Source of the DNA: Rhizobium sp. AQ_MP
GTDB lineage: Bacteria; Pseudomonadota; Alphaproteobacteria; Rhizobiales; Rhizobiaceae
Direction of reading: 5' to 3'
Length of the DNA: 64,000 nucleotides
Assembly: GCF_014237835.1 (NCBI RefSeq)
Contig: NZ_JACJVI010000013.1
Coordinates: forward strand, 62,001-126,000
In this document: positions 1 to 8,280 of the stretch, in pieces
Position numbering within the stretch: the first letter of the stretch is position 1
Layout of the letters: the number at the start of each line of letters is the position of its first letter
The notes under the pieces: model-generated
Seen by the model: only the letters and a program-made list of their open reading frames with translations
Told to the model about the DNA's origin: nothing
Database searches by the model: none
Position numbers and translations under genes: made by a program

Positions 1-2
1 CA

Positions 3-449
3 CCTTTTGCCGATCCCCATGCGCGGGCCGTGATTGCAGGACTTGGCATGGAGCGTGATCTTGCCAGTCTGGTCGCGCTCTACATAGCCGGTCTGTGCGG
101 CATTGGCTACGGGCTTCGCCAGATCATCGAGACGCAGGCCAGGCATGGCGCCGGCGTCAAACGCGTGGTGATCAGTGGTGGAGCCGGATCAAGCCCACTG
201 GTGCGCCAGTTGCTGGCGGATGCCTGCGGCTTGGCTGTCGTCGCCCCTCTTGCCGATGAGCCGGTCCTGCTCGGCTCGGCCATCTTAGGCAGCGTGGCAG
301 GTGGCGCTTTTCCTGATGTGAAAGGGGCAATGCAGGCACTATCCGCTTCGGCTTCGGTCTTTGAGCCGTGTCAAGGAGAGCTCATTGCCCTTCACCAACG
401 CCGCTTTGATGCCTTCCTCAAATTACAGGATATCGGGCGGGCGATTTAA
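3..449 (+). CDS. FGGY-family carbohydrate kinase, C-terminal part (5' end outside window)
   Basis: The reading frame is open from the first bases of the window to a TAA at 447-449, so only the last 148 or so codons are present. The visible part matches the C-terminal ATPase-fold lobe of ribulokinase/ribitol-kinase-type FGGY enzymes: an SPFADPHAR-like start, the helical stretch around GLCGIGYGLRQIIE, the VISGGAGSSPLVRQLLAD nucleotide-binding segment, and ADEPVLLGSAILG near the end. The family phosphorylates a sugar or polyol with ATP in the cytoplasm. The likely substrate is D-ribulose or a related pentulose, but the substrate-defining half is missing. Its operon lies upstream of the window and nothing on the same strand follows closely. 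Confidence 0.85.
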   Translation, partial: PFADPHARAVIAGLGMERDLASLVALYIAGLCGIGYGLRQIIETQARHGAGVKRVVISGGAGSSPLVRQLLADACGLAVVAPLADEPVLLGSAILGSVAGGAFPDVKGAMQALSASASVFEPCQGELIALHQRRFDAFLKLQDIGRAI

Positions 450-670
450 GCGCCGGGCATGCTGGCGGACGTGGTTTCCACAGCTCTTCGGCGGTCGGAT
501 TTAATCTCGTCACCTCCTGTCAAAGTCACACTGTGACGCCTTGCGCCAGGTATTCAAGCCAGTGCAGCGGCGAGTGTCGTTGGGCCAGATCGGAGGCGAA
601 CAAAGGGCCAGTTGCCGCACCAGCGCGCCTTCAAAGAGCTCAAGCCTTTGGGTTTGCGCCAGCATCAGCG
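450..670. other. Intergenic, no gene seen; one small palindrome
   Basis: No convincing coding signal. A perfect odd palindrome GTCACACTGTGAC lies at 525-537, about 80 bases after the kinase stop. It could be a regulator site, but no promoter or divergent gene is placed to use it. No terminator hairpin with a T-run is evident after the kinase. Confidence 0.4.
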
Positions 671-976
671 TTACTGGACGTTTCTGGACGTCTCTTTTGG
701 CGGCCGGCTCTGCTCAGCCAGAGCATGGGATCGCACCCCTACGACCAGTTCCTGCAGTCCTCTATGGGCCGCCATTGCCATCGTCAGCTGTGACTCGCTG
801 CGCTTGTCCTCACGAAACATATTGAGGATTGCAGATGCCGCAATCTCGACCTCGTCGCAGTCTGCTTGCAGTCCGTGGAGCAATCTCCAGTCTTCGAGAA
901 CCTTGCCTAGCGTCTCAAACTCTTTCGGACCAAACGTCGGGGCCGTCGTATCGGCGATTGACAAGCGAGACGACAA
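671..976 (-). CDS. Small hypothetical protein
   Basis: An open frame of up to 101 codons with a rhizobial-looking composition. It contains an amphipathic segment (ILNMFREDKRSESQLTMAM) like those in short uncharacterised Rhizobiaceae proteins. The upstream start is a TTG without a clear Shine-Dalgarno sequence, so the true start may be internal. It has no signal peptide, membrane segment or motif I can name. It is divergent from the GntR gene and shares the upstream region containing the palindrome at 994-1016. It could also be a spurious frame; confidence is modest. Confidence 0.4.
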   Translation of the reverse strand: MSSRLSIADTTAPTFGPKEFETLGKVLEDWRLLHGLQADCDEVEIAASAILNMFREDKRSESQLTMAMAAHRGLQELVVGVRSHALAEQSRPPKETSRNVQ

Positions 977-993
977 AATCTAGATCGAAATAG

Positions 994-1016
994 CAAAACC
1001 TGTCTGACAGGTTTTG
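994..1016. promoter_or_regulatory. Probable GntR (FadR-type) operator
   Basis: CAAAACCTGTC, one T, then the exact mirror GACAGGTTTTG. The centre reads GT-CTG-AC, the GT-N3-AC core common to FadR-subfamily operators. It ends 22 bases before the start of the GntR gene at 1039, as expected for autoregulation. A one-base loop makes an RNA hairpin terminator unlikely. Confidence 0.6.
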
Positions 1017-1038
1017 TATTTTTGGGAGAGTTTGTCTT

Positions 1039-1746
1039 TTGGTAGGTGTTGAAGTGGGAAGCGATGGTCGGGTAGATGGCGTCATCGGTGCGCTCACGTC
1101 CTATATTCGGGACCACGAGCTCGGCCCGGGAGACAGCCTGCCGAGCGAACTGGCGCTGTCGAAGGAACTGAGCGTCTCTCGTACGGTCATTCGGGAAGCA
1201 TTTCGGTCACTGGCGGCCATGAGACTGCTCGACCTGCATGTGGGCAAGCGCGCGCGGGTGGCGGAGCTTGACCACGGCGCCATGTCACTGATGATCGAGC
1301 ATGGCCTGGGGACCGAGCAGATCAGCGTCCATCAGATCTATGATGTCAGGCGCACGATCGAGATGCGGACGGCCAGTCTTGCTGCCCTCAGACGCTCAGA
1401 AGAAGAAGCGCGCATTCTCATTGACCATGCAAAGGCGATGGAGACGCAGTTTCATTCGCCTGAGACGGTGATGGAACACGATCTCGCCTTCCACCTTGGC
1501 ATTGCCAGAGCATCGAAGAACCCGATTTTTTTGCTGATCCTTGGCGCGTTTCAGGCTGTCTCGCGACAGACCTGGCCGATCGGATGGCGCAGTCGCTCGT
1601 CGGATGAAGACCGGCATTCCATGAACGCGCTTCACCTCGCGATCGCAAAAGCCATCAATGCCGGCGACCCACAGGAGGCGAGCCAGCTGATGGCAAAACA
1701 TTTCGATGAAAGCGCCAAGGCGCTCCTTGCCGCCGGTATTGCTTGA
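1039..1746 (+). CDS. GntR-family transcriptional regulator, FadR subfamily
   Basis: 235 residues. The N-terminal winged helix-turn-helix spans roughly residues 12-75 (GDSLPSELALSKELSVSRTVIREAFRSLAAM is split here only by family convention). A helical FCD ligand-binding domain follows at about 90-225, with the metal-binding pattern of the family (D/H residues in EHDLAFHLGIA and an H near HLAIAKAI). A TTG start is preferred because GGGAGAG lies eight bases upstream. It precedes an enolase-superfamily dehydratase by 12 bases and probably controls it in response to a sugar acid. The palindrome at 994-1016 is the likely binding site. Confidence 0.85.
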   Translation: MVGVEVGSDGRVDGVIGALTSYIRDHELGPGDSLPSELALSKELSVSRTVIREAFRSLAAMRLLDLHVGKRARVAELDHGAMSLMIEHGLGTEQISVHQIYDVRRTIEMRTASLAALRRSEEEARILIDHAKAMETQFHSPETVMEHDLAFHLGIARASKNPIFLLILGAFQAVSRQTWPIGWRSRSSDEDRHSMNALHLAIAKAINAGDPQEASQLMAKHFDESAKALLAAGIA

Positions 1747-1758
1747 GGAAGAACTTTC

Positions 1759-2967
1759 ATGAAAATCACGAAACTGGAAACCGTGCGCATCGCGGAGCGG
1801 CAAAATCTCCTCTGGATCCTGGTTCATACGGATGAAGGCATCACCGGGCTTGGAGAAACCTTCTTCGGGGCAGAGACCGTGGAGGCCTATATCCACGAAT
1901 ACATCGCCCCTCGGGTAATCGGCCGCGATCCGCTTCAGATTGATCTTCTGGCCGCCGACCTGGTCGGCTATCTCGGTTTCCGCTCGTCTGGTGCAGAAGT
2001 GCGCGGCAATTCCGCCTTTGACATCGCCTTGTGGGACATCTTCGGCAAGGCGACCGGTCAGCCGATCGCGCAATTGCTGGGCGGCTTCAGCCGACGTGAA
2101 ATCCGCACCTATAATACCTGTGCCGGCACCGAATACATCAAGAAGGCGACGGGGCAGACAACGGCGAATTACGATCTGTCGACATCGGCGGGAAGGGATT
2201 ATGATGACCTGAACGGTTTTCTTCTTCGAGCCGACGAGCTTGCCCATTCACTCCTGGAAGACGGCATCACGGCGATGAAGATCTGGCCTTTCGATCTCGC
2301 CGCAGAGAAAAGCCGTGGCCAATACATCTCCATGCCGGACCTGAAACGCGCGCTCGAGCCCTTCGAGAAGATCCGCTCGGCCGTCGGCGACAAAATGGAC
2401 ATCATGGTCGAGTTCCACTCCATGTGGCAACTTTTACCCGCCATGCAGATTGCCAAGGCGCTGACACCCTACCAGACCTTCTGGCACGAAGACCCCATCA
2501 AGATGGACAGCCTGTCCAGCCTCACGCGCTACGCCGCGGTCTCTCCGGCTCCCATCTCGGCCTCCGAGACGCTCGGTTCACGTTTTGCATTCCGGGATTT
2601 GCTCGAAACGGGAGCCGCCGGTGTCGTGATGCTCGACATCAGCTGGTGTGGTGGGATTTCCGAGGCGAGGAAAATCGCTGCCATGGCCGAAGCCTGGCAT
2701 TTGCCTGTGGCACCCCATGACTGCACGGGCCCGGTGGTGCTTTGCGCATCAACGCATCTATCGCTCAACGCCCCCAATGCCCTCGTCCAGGAAAGCGTCA
2801 GGGCCTTCTACAAGACTTGGTACCGCGATCTGGTGACGGCGCTTCCCGAAGTGAAGAACGGCATGATCACGGTGCCTCCTGGGCCTGGTCTCGGGATGGA
2901 ACTCAATCCGGATCTGGAGCGGGTGTTTACCGTGTTGCGCCGTACGTCTGATGCCTCGAGCGTCTGA
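1759..2967 (+). CDS. Mandelate racemase/muconate lactonizing enzyme family protein, probable sugar-acid dehydratase
   Basis: 402 residues, typical for the enolase superfamily, with an N-terminal capping domain (1-120) and a TIM barrel. Candidate Mg2+ ligands are E218 (in MVEFHS), E244 (WHEDPI) and E270 (SASETL). H220, two residues after the first ligand, and H320 (APHDCTGP) match the acid/base histidines of acid-sugar dehydratases of the galactonate-dehydratase type. The KxK base of the muconate-cycloisomerase group is replaced by K174-I-W. The family removes water from an aldonic acid to give a 2-keto-3-deoxy acid. The exact substrate cannot be read from sequence. It is co-transcribed with the GntR regulator just upstream. 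Confidence 0.8.
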   Translation: MKITKLETVRIAERQNLLWILVHTDEGITGLGETFFGAETVEAYIHEYIAPRVIGRDPLQIDLLAADLVGYLGFRSSGAEVRGNSAFDIALWDIFGKATGQPIAQLLGGFSRREIRTYNTCAGTEYIKKATGQTTANYDLSTSAGRDYDDLNGFLLRADELAHSLLEDGITAMKIWPFDLAAEKSRGQYISMPDLKRALEPFEKIRSAVGDKMDIMVEFHSMWQLLPAMQIAKALTPYQTFWHEDPIKMDSLSSLTRYAAVSPAPISASETLGSRFAFRDLLETGAAGVVMLDISWCGGISEARKIAAMAEAWHLPVAPHDCTGPVVLCASTHLSLNAPNALVQESVRAFYKTWYRDLVTALPEVKNGMITVPPGPGLGMELNPDLERVFTVLRRTSDASSV

Positions 2968-3422
2968 AGATGACGCTATTGTGTAGAGCCGCCGCACCCT
3001 AATTCTGCCGCAGCTCACGCGAGTGTGTGGGATTGGGGTCGAAACACGCCTGCAAGGCATTGGCGGGGGTTTGCTCGAATTCTCGATCAGCACAAGGCAA
3101 AGGGCTATCAGAGCTTGGTAAAGCGCGAGGTGCGGGCGGCCACGCTTCGGCTGGGGCGTCGGTGGTCCGTTTTCGAGGTCGGAGGTAGAAACCCCGCCCG
3201 CGCGCCTATCAACGCCTTTTCGTGGCTCCGCCACAACACCAAGAAATAGCCAGTCAATCGTGTGCCATGGATGGAGCTTGGGGTCTGAGCCCTGAGCTCA
3301 AGAGCCGCAATTTGCTCTCGATAAACGCTGATTGAGGGCGAAAGGTTCGTGACAGTGGTCCAATTCCGCTCAATAGCTGTGAGCAGGCAGACGATCGGCT
3401 TGAGCTTTTGAGGGCATAATTC
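2968..3422. other. Intergenic, no recognisable gene
   Basis: About 450 bases between convergent units. A 74-codon frame at 3025-3249 has no ribosome site or recognisable motif and I do not call it. Nothing else is seen until the hairpin at 3423. Confidence 0.5.
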
Positions 3423-3456
3423 AAACGCCGCCCGAATCTCCTCGGGCGGCGTTTTT
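3423..3456. terminator. Factor-independent terminator hairpin after thuB (bidirectional)
   Basis: AAACGCCGCCCGA, a six-base loop, then TCGGGCGGCGTTT with a T-run on the plus strand. On the minus strand the stem is followed by TTTGAATTA. It lies 18 bases past the thuB stop and probably ends the thu operon, also insulating it from plus-strand transcription. Confidence 0.75.
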
Positions 3457-3473
3457 CGTGTCGATCGCTAAGA

Positions 3474-4532
3474 CTAGACCGCCAGCTCGCGCCGCTCGAC
3501 TTCCGTCAGCATGGCGAGATCGAGGATCTTCTGCAGATTTGCGGCATGCCGGAAGCTCGGCTCCTGGCCATAACCGGAGCGGATCGCCGTGATGAACTTC
3601 TCATAGTTCGTCTCGACCGGATCGACCTCGATCTCGCGCCAGACGGCCTTTTCGACATCTTCCTGCAGACAGGCACGAAGACTTGAGCCGTCGAGCCGAT
3701 GGATGACCTCGAGCGCGCCCTTGTCGCCATGGACACGAAGCCGCAACTCGTTGAGGTGACCTGTCGCCCAGCGGCTGGCGTGAACCACGCCCATCGCGCC
3801 GTTGGTGAATTCGGCCGTCATGGTGAAGCTGTCATTCGCATCGAGGTCGTATTCCCCGATCCTGTTGCCCGGCGCCTTGTCGAAGGTTTTCAGCCGCGCA
3901 AAGACGTGATCGATGTCGGTCGCCGCACCATAGCCGGCAAAGTCGAGAATATGGATGCCGACATCGCCGAGCACGCCGTTCGAGCCGTGTTTGGTGGACA
4001 AGCGCCAGAGCCATTGGCTCTCGGTCGACCAATCGCCCCAAGCCTTGGAGACGAGCCAGCTCTGCAGATAGGAGGCCTCGATGTGACGAACCTTGCCGAT
4101 CTCGCCACCGATAACCATTTGCCGGGCCTTCTGCACCTGCGCCACGTTGCGATAGGTGAGGTTGACCATGTTGACGAGGCCGGAGGTTTCCGCAGCCGTC
4201 GCCATCTCGTCGGCCTTGGCATAGTTCTCGGCCAGCGGCTTCTCGCACATCACATGCTTGCCGGCAGCGAGCAGCTTGAGCGTTGTCGGATGGTGCACCC
4301 GGTCCGGCGTGACATTGGTGACAGCATCGAACTCACCCCAGGCGATCGCCTCGTCGAGCGAGGTAAACGTGTTGGGGATATTGTGCCGCGCGGCAAAGGC
4401 GCGCACCGTCGCCATGTCGAGGTCAACAGCCGCGACGAGGTGCACATCGGTGATGGTGGAGAAGTTCATGGCATGGGTATTGGCCATGCCGCCGGTGCCA
4501 AGGATCAAAAGGCGTATGGGGGCAGTGCTCAT
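3474..4532 (-). CDS. thuB: ThuB, Gfo/Idh/MocA-family oxidoreductase of trehalose catabolism
   Basis: 352 residues. The N-terminal Rossmann fold begins with the dinucleotide motif GTGGMA (residues 12-17). The family's conserved EKP is present in [11 protein letters not shown], as is the catalytic-domain signature GDVGIHILD. Family members oxidise or reduce sugars with NAD(P). In Sinorhizobium, ThuA and ThuB act together on trehalose and related disaccharides through 3-keto derivatives. The start overlaps the thuA stop (ATGA at 4529-4532) and has a GAGGAAGG ribosome site, so the two are translationally coupled. It is the last gene of the operon, followed by the terminator at 3423-3456. Assignment rests on family plus complete operon context. 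Confidence 0.88.
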   Translation of the reverse strand: MSTAPIRLLILGTGGMANTHAMNFSTITDVHLVAAVDLDMATVRAFAARHNIPNTFTSLDEAIAWGEFDAVTNVTPDRVHHPTTLKLLAAGKHVMCEKPLAENYAKADEMATAAETSGLVNMVNLTYRNVAQVQKARQMVIGGEIGKVRHIEASYLQSWLVSKAWGDWSTESQWLWRLSTKHGSNGVLGDVGIHILDFAGYGAATDIDHVFARLKTFDKAPGNRIGEYDLDANDSFTMTAEFTNGAMGVVHASRWATGHLNELRLRVHGDKGALEVIHRLDGSSLRACLQEDVEKAVWREIEVDPVETNYEKFITAIRSGYGQEPSFRHAANLQKILDLAMLTEVERRELAV

Positions 4533-5314
4533 TTGTAGCCTTCCTCACCGGCCTGGTGCAGGCGCGGGCCACGTTCCGTGATCGGCTCCAGCGCCTGCTC
4601 GACCGGAACATTCGGCGCGTCATGCACGGCCGAATAGCGCGGCATCGGATTGTAGGCCCATTTCACCCCGTTGCGAAGCACCTGCTGAACGGTCGCGTCG
4701 TGATAGGTCGGATAGGTCTCGTGACCCGGCCGGAAATAGAAGATATTGCCTGCACCGCGTCGCCAGGTGAGGCCCGAGCGGAAGATCTCGCCGCCGGCGA
4801 ACCAGGAGATGAAGACCGTTTCAAGCGGCTCCGGCACGGAGAAAAACTCGCCATACATCTCTTCATTTTCCAGCACGAAGTTTTCCGGGATACCAGCGGC
4901 GATGGGGTGGCCCGGATTGACCGTCCAGATCCGCTCGCGCTCACCCGCCTCGCGCCATTTGAGAGCACAGGGCGTGCCCATCAGGCGCTTGAAGGGCTTG
5001 GCAAAATGGCCAGAATGCAGGACGAGAAGGCCCATGCCTTCCCAGACACGACTTGCGACCCGTTCGACGATCTCGTCGGAGACCTCGCCATGCGCCTTGT
5101 GGCCCCACCAGACGAGCACATCGGTGTCGGCCAGCCGGGCTTCTGAAAGGCCATGCTCCGGCTCCTGCAGGGTTGCCGTCGTCGCTTCGATTTCACTGTC
5201 AGTGTTCAGAGCCGCGGCAATCGTCGCATGCATGCCGTCGGGATAAATCCCGCGGACGATGTCATTTTCGCGCTCGTGAATGTTTTCACCCCAGACAACC
5301 GTTCTGATCGTCAT
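4529..5314 (-). CDS. thuA: ThuA, trehalose utilisation protein
   Basis: 261 residues, the full length of ThuA-family proteins, which have a glutamine-amidotransferase-like fold. Family hallmarks are the N-terminal [10 protein letters not shown], the [12 protein letters not shown] segment, [18 protein letters not shown], and the C-terminal [14 protein letters not shown]. It is cytoplasmic with no signal peptide. In rhizobia it works with ThuB in converting imported trehalose or maltitol. The start has AAGGAG seven to eight bases upstream. It lies 55 bases after thuK and overlaps thuB by four bases. Confidence 0.92.
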   Translation of the reverse strand: MTIRTVVWGENIHERENDIVRGIYPDGMHATIAAALNTDSEIEATTATLQEPEHGLSEARLADTDVLVWWGHKAHGEVSDEIVERVASRVWEGMGLLVLHSGHFAKPFKRLMGTPCALKWREAGERERIWTVNPGHPIAAGIPENFVLENEEMYGEFFSVPEPLETVFISWFAGGEIFRSGLTWRRGAGNIFYFRPGHETYPTYHDATVQQVLRNGVKWAYNPMPRYSAVHDAPNVPVEQALEPITERGPRLHQAGEEGYK

Positions 5315-5369
5315 CTGAATTCTCCTTGGTTAGCGCCCCGCCATGGGGCGCCGCATGTCATGATGACGC

Positions 5370-6395
5370 TCAAGCGGCGCCTTTCATCAGGCCGCGGCCG
5401 ATGGCGCGGCCATCGCGGTCGAAACGGTGTAGTTGATGATTGTCGGGGCTGACGCTGACGGTCTCACCGGGACGAAGGGTGGCCGTCCCCTCCTGCCGGA
5501 CGACGAGTGGCTCGCCGCCGCCGATGTCCACATAAACATAGCTGTCCGAACCCAGCATTTCGGAATGCACGACCGAGCCCTGCCAGCGCCCCTCGGTCTC
5601 GATGGTGAGGTGCTCCGCACGGATGCCGATCGTATGGGCCCCATGCGGCTCGGAAAAGCGGCCATACAGAAAGTTCATCTTTGGCGATCCTATGAACCCC
5701 GCGACGAAGAGCGAGTTCGGGCTCTCGTAGAGTTCGAGCGGGGTTCCGATCTGCTCCACCACGCCGTCGCGAAGAACGCAGATCCGGTCTGCAAGCGTCA
5801 TGGCTTCTACCTGGTCATGCGTCACATAGATCATTGTGGTGTTGTGCATGCTGCGATGAAGCTTGGCGATTTCGAGTCGGGTCGCCACACGGAGCGCGGC
5901 ATCGAGGTTGGAGAGAGGTTCATCAAAGAGAAACACGCGAGGGTCGCGGACGATCGCGCGACCGATCGCCACACGTTGCCGCTGACCGCCCGACAATTGC
6001 CGCGGCAACCGTTCGAGATAGGGTGTAAGCTGCAACATCTCAGCCGCCTCGCGTACCCGCCGATCGCGCTCCGCCTTGTCCTGGCCGGCAAGTTTCATGC
6101 CGAAGGCCATGTTGTCAAAGACGCTCATATGCGGATAGAGCGCATAGGACTGAAAGACCATCGCGATGCCCCGTTTGGCGGGCGCCAGCTGGTTCATGAC
6201 CTCGCCGTCAAAGGCGAGCGTACCGGCAGTGATATCTTCTAGACCGGAAATCAGCCTCAGCAGCGTGGACTTTCCGCAACCGGACGGACCGACAAAGACC
6301 ATGAATTCGCCAGAGCGGATTTCCATATCGACACCCTTGATGACCTCGAGGGCACCGAAGGATTTGCGCACATCGGTCAGTTTTATATGGGCCAT
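5370..6395 (-). CDS. thuK: ThuK, ABC transporter ATP-binding protein (trehalose/maltitol importer)
   Basis: 341 residues from the ATG at 6395, which has AGGAGGA upstream. A longer open frame upstream lies inside thuG and is not used. Walker A is GPSGCGKST at 36-44, the Q-loop is in [11 protein letters not shown], the signature LSGGQ is at 134-138, and Walker B ending in DEP is at 154-160. A switch histidine (THDQ) follows, then a C-terminal OB/TOBE-type regulatory domain with NFLYG and IGIRAEHL. This is the MalK/UgpC type that energises sugar importers. It lies 11 bases after thuG. The ATPase at 31108-32088 in the rhamnoside operon is a close paralogue. Confidence 0.92.
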   Translation of the reverse strand: MAHIKLTDVRKSFGALEVIKGVDMEIRSGEFMVFVGPSGCGKSTLLRLISGLEDITAGTLAFDGEVMNQLAPAKRGIAMVFQSYALYPHMSVFDNMAFGMKLAGQDKAERDRRVREAAEMLQLTPYLERLPRQLSGGQRQRVAIGRAIVRDPRVFLFDEPLSNLDAALRVATRLEIAKLHRSMHNTTMIYVTHDQVEAMTLADRICVLRDGVVEQIGTPLELYESPNSLFVAGFIGSPKMNFLYGRFSEPHGAHTIGIRAEHLTIETEGRWQGSVVHSEMLGSDSYVYVDIGGGEPLVVRQEGTATLRPGETVSVSPDNHQLHRFDRDGRAIGRGLMKGAA

Positions 6396-6406
6396 GGGTT
6401 TTCCTC

Positions 6407-7234
6407 CTATCCCTTGACGCCGCCGGCGGTCAGGCCGGAGATGATCCGCCGCTGGAAGATCAGGACGAGCACGACCAGCGGAATGGTGACGATGACCGAG
6501 GCGGCCATGATGCTGCCCCAGGGGATTTCGAACTGCGTATCGCCGGAGAGCAAAGCAATGGCGACCGGCACGGTCCGCTGGCTGTTGGACGAGGTGAAGG
6601 TGAGCGCGAACAGGAATTCGTTCCAGGCCGCGATGAAGGCGAGCAGTCCCGTCGTGACAAGCGCTGGCCACATCAACGGCATGAACACCTGTGTCACGAT
6701 CACCCAGGACGACGCACCATCAACAATTGCCGCCTCCTCGATCTCGATCGGCAGATCCCGCATGAAGGTGGTCAGCACCCAGACGGTGAACGGCAGTGTG
6801 AAGATCATGTAGGAAAAGATCAGCGCAAACGGCGTGTTGAATATGCCGACGAAGCGGATGAGCTCGAACAGCCCGGCAAGAACTGCGATTTGCGGAAACA
6901 TCGAGACGCTGAGGATGGTGAGAAGCAGGAGCCCCCTGCCGCGGAACCGGACCCGCGCCAGCGCATAGGACGCAGTGACGGCCAAGAGCAGAGAGATGGC
7001 CACCACGATACTGGCAATCATGACGGAGTTGCCGAGATTGCGCAGGAAGCTGCCGCGCGACAGCACGCCTTCGTAATTCGAGAAGGTCACCACCTTCGGC
7101 CAATAGCTGATGTCGAACAGCGAGCTTCCTGGCTTCAGGCTGGTGATGATGGCGTAGTAGAACGGGAAGACCGCAACCACCACAATGACGGCAACAAGTG
7201 CGTAGAACAAGCCTTGTTTGAGGATCGTCGGCAT
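6407..7234 (-). CDS. thuG: ThuG, ABC transporter permease
   Basis: 275 residues with about six hydrophobic segments: residues 7-30, 70-95, 105-125, 135-155, 185-210 and 240-262. The cytoplasmic EAA loop (EEAAIVDGASSWVIVTQVF) contacts the ATPase. This is the MalG-type inner-membrane half of the trehalose importer. Its start shares one base with the thuF stop (TGATG at 7232-7236), indicating coupled translation. The C-terminus GLTAGGVKG is the usual end for this permease class. Confidence 0.92.
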   Translation of the reverse strand: MPTILKQGLFYALVAVIVVVAVFPFYYAIITSLKPGSSLFDISYWPKVVTFSNYEGVLSRGSFLRNLGNSVMIASIVVAISLLLAVTASYALARVRFRGRGLLLLTILSVSMFPQIAVLAGLFELIRFVGIFNTPFALIFSYMIFTLPFTVWVLTTFMRDLPIEIEEAAIVDGASSWVIVTQVFMPLMWPALVTTGLLAFIAAWNEFLFALTFTSSNSQRTVPVAIALLSGDTQFEIPWGSIMAASVIVTIPLVVLVLIFQRRIISGLTAGGVKG

Positions 7235-8220
7235 CAGCGGTCACCTCCCGAAAGGTTCACTCGCCCAAAGACGATGTAGAGGACAGTGATCGAGGCGATG
7301 ATCAGGAACAGCATGGTCGACGCGGCCGCCCCGTAGGCGAACTTGTCGAATTCGAACAGGTTTTCACGCGCCATGACCGACATGGTCTTGGTCTGCGAAT
7401 TGTTCGGTGTCAGCACGTAGATCAGGTCGAAGATCCGTAGCGCATCGAGCATGCGGAAGATCACCGCAACCATCAGAGCCGGACGAATGAGCGGCAGGGT
7501 GATCCGCCAGAACACCTTGATCGGATGCACGCCGTCGATCTTCGCCGCCTCGTAGATATCCTGAGGCACCATCTGCAGACCCGCGAGGATGAGAAGTGCC
7601 ATGAACGGCGTCGTCTTCCAGACGTCGACGATCAGGACGGCGACCATTGCGGTATCGGGATTCGCCGTCCAGGCGATCTTCTGGCTGATCAGCCCGAGAT
7701 TGAGAAATATGTCGTTGAGTATGCCGAACTGGTCATTCAGCATCCAGGCCCACATCTTCGCCGAGACGATCGTCGGGATGGCCCAGGGTATGAGAATTGC
7801 CGCGCGCACGATGCCCCGCCCGCGAAAATTGGCGTTAAGCACCAACGCAACGACGAGGCCGAGCACCGTCTCGATCGAGACCGAGATGAGGGTGAAGCGC
7901 AGCGTATTCCACACAGCTCCCCACCAGGCAGGATCGACGAGCAGTCCGCGCCAGACGGTGCGGCCACTCTGCAGCGTGATCCAGGTGAGATAGTTGGAGA
8001 AACCTATGAATTCGGCACCGTCGAGATTGTTGAGGGTGGCGTTTGTAAAACTGAAATAGATCGTGCGAACGAGCGGCCATCCGGCCACCATGGCGAGCAC
8101 GAGAAGGGTCGGGGCGAGAAAAATCCAGGCAGATCGGGTGCGCTGGGCACTGAGATCGGAGCCTGATGCCACTTTTTCCGCCGGCGGTCGCGCCGCCCTT
8201 TGCAGGCTGACATCGGTCAT
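7234..8220 (-). CDS. thuF: ThuF, ABC transporter permease
   Basis: 328 residues of the MalF/LacF type. A cytoplasmic N-terminal tail of about 30 residues is followed by a first membrane segment (AWIFLAPTLLVLAMVAGWPL). A large periplasmic loop and further helices follow, with the EAA loop YEAAKIDGVHPIKVFWRITL. It forms the second membrane channel half with ThuG. It starts 60 bases downstream of the thuE stop, across the hairpin at 8248-8273. The ATG is preceded by a GGAGGATAGCCC ribosome site. Confidence 0.92.
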   Translation of the reverse strand: MTDVSLQRAARPPAEKVASGSDLSAQRTRSAWIFLAPTLLVLAMVAGWPLVRTIYFSFTNATLNNLDGAEFIGFSNYLTWITLQSGRTVWRGLLVDPAWWGAVWNTLRFTLISVSIETVLGLVVALVLNANFRGRGIVRAAILIPWAIPTIVSAKMWAWMLNDQFGILNDIFLNLGLISQKIAWTANPDTAMVAVLIVDVWKTTPFMALLILAGLQMVPQDIYEAAKIDGVHPIKVFWRITLPLIRPALMVAVIFRMLDALRIFDLIYVLTPNNSQTKTMSVMARENLFEFDKFAYGAAASTMLFLIIASITVLYIVFGRVNLSGGDR

Positions 8221-8247
8221 GGGCTATCCTCCATGCAGTTGGTGAAA

Positions 8248-8273
8248 GCCGGGCGGCGCAAGGTCCACCCGGC
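8248..8273 (-). other. Intercistronic hairpin thuE-thuF
   Basis: On the minus strand GCCGGGTGG pairs with CCGCCCGGC across an eight-base loop. No T-run follows, so it is probably not a terminator. Its place directly after the binding-protein gene suggests mRNA 3' protection or partial attenuation, giving more ThuE than permease. Confidence 0.6.
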
Positions 8274-8280
8274 CGCTTCA

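Noticed and set aside
994..1016. Palindrome as a transcription terminator
   Set aside because: A one-base loop cannot form a hairpin well, and the site lies in front of a regulator start, so operator is the better reading.
3025..3249. 74-codon plus-strand ORF between the dehydratase and thuB
   Set aside because: No ribosome site, no family resemblance, odd composition; treated as noncoding.
22..4538. Plus-strand frames at 533-983 and 3699-4538
   Set aside because: The first group has no coding character or start signals; the second is antisense to thuB.
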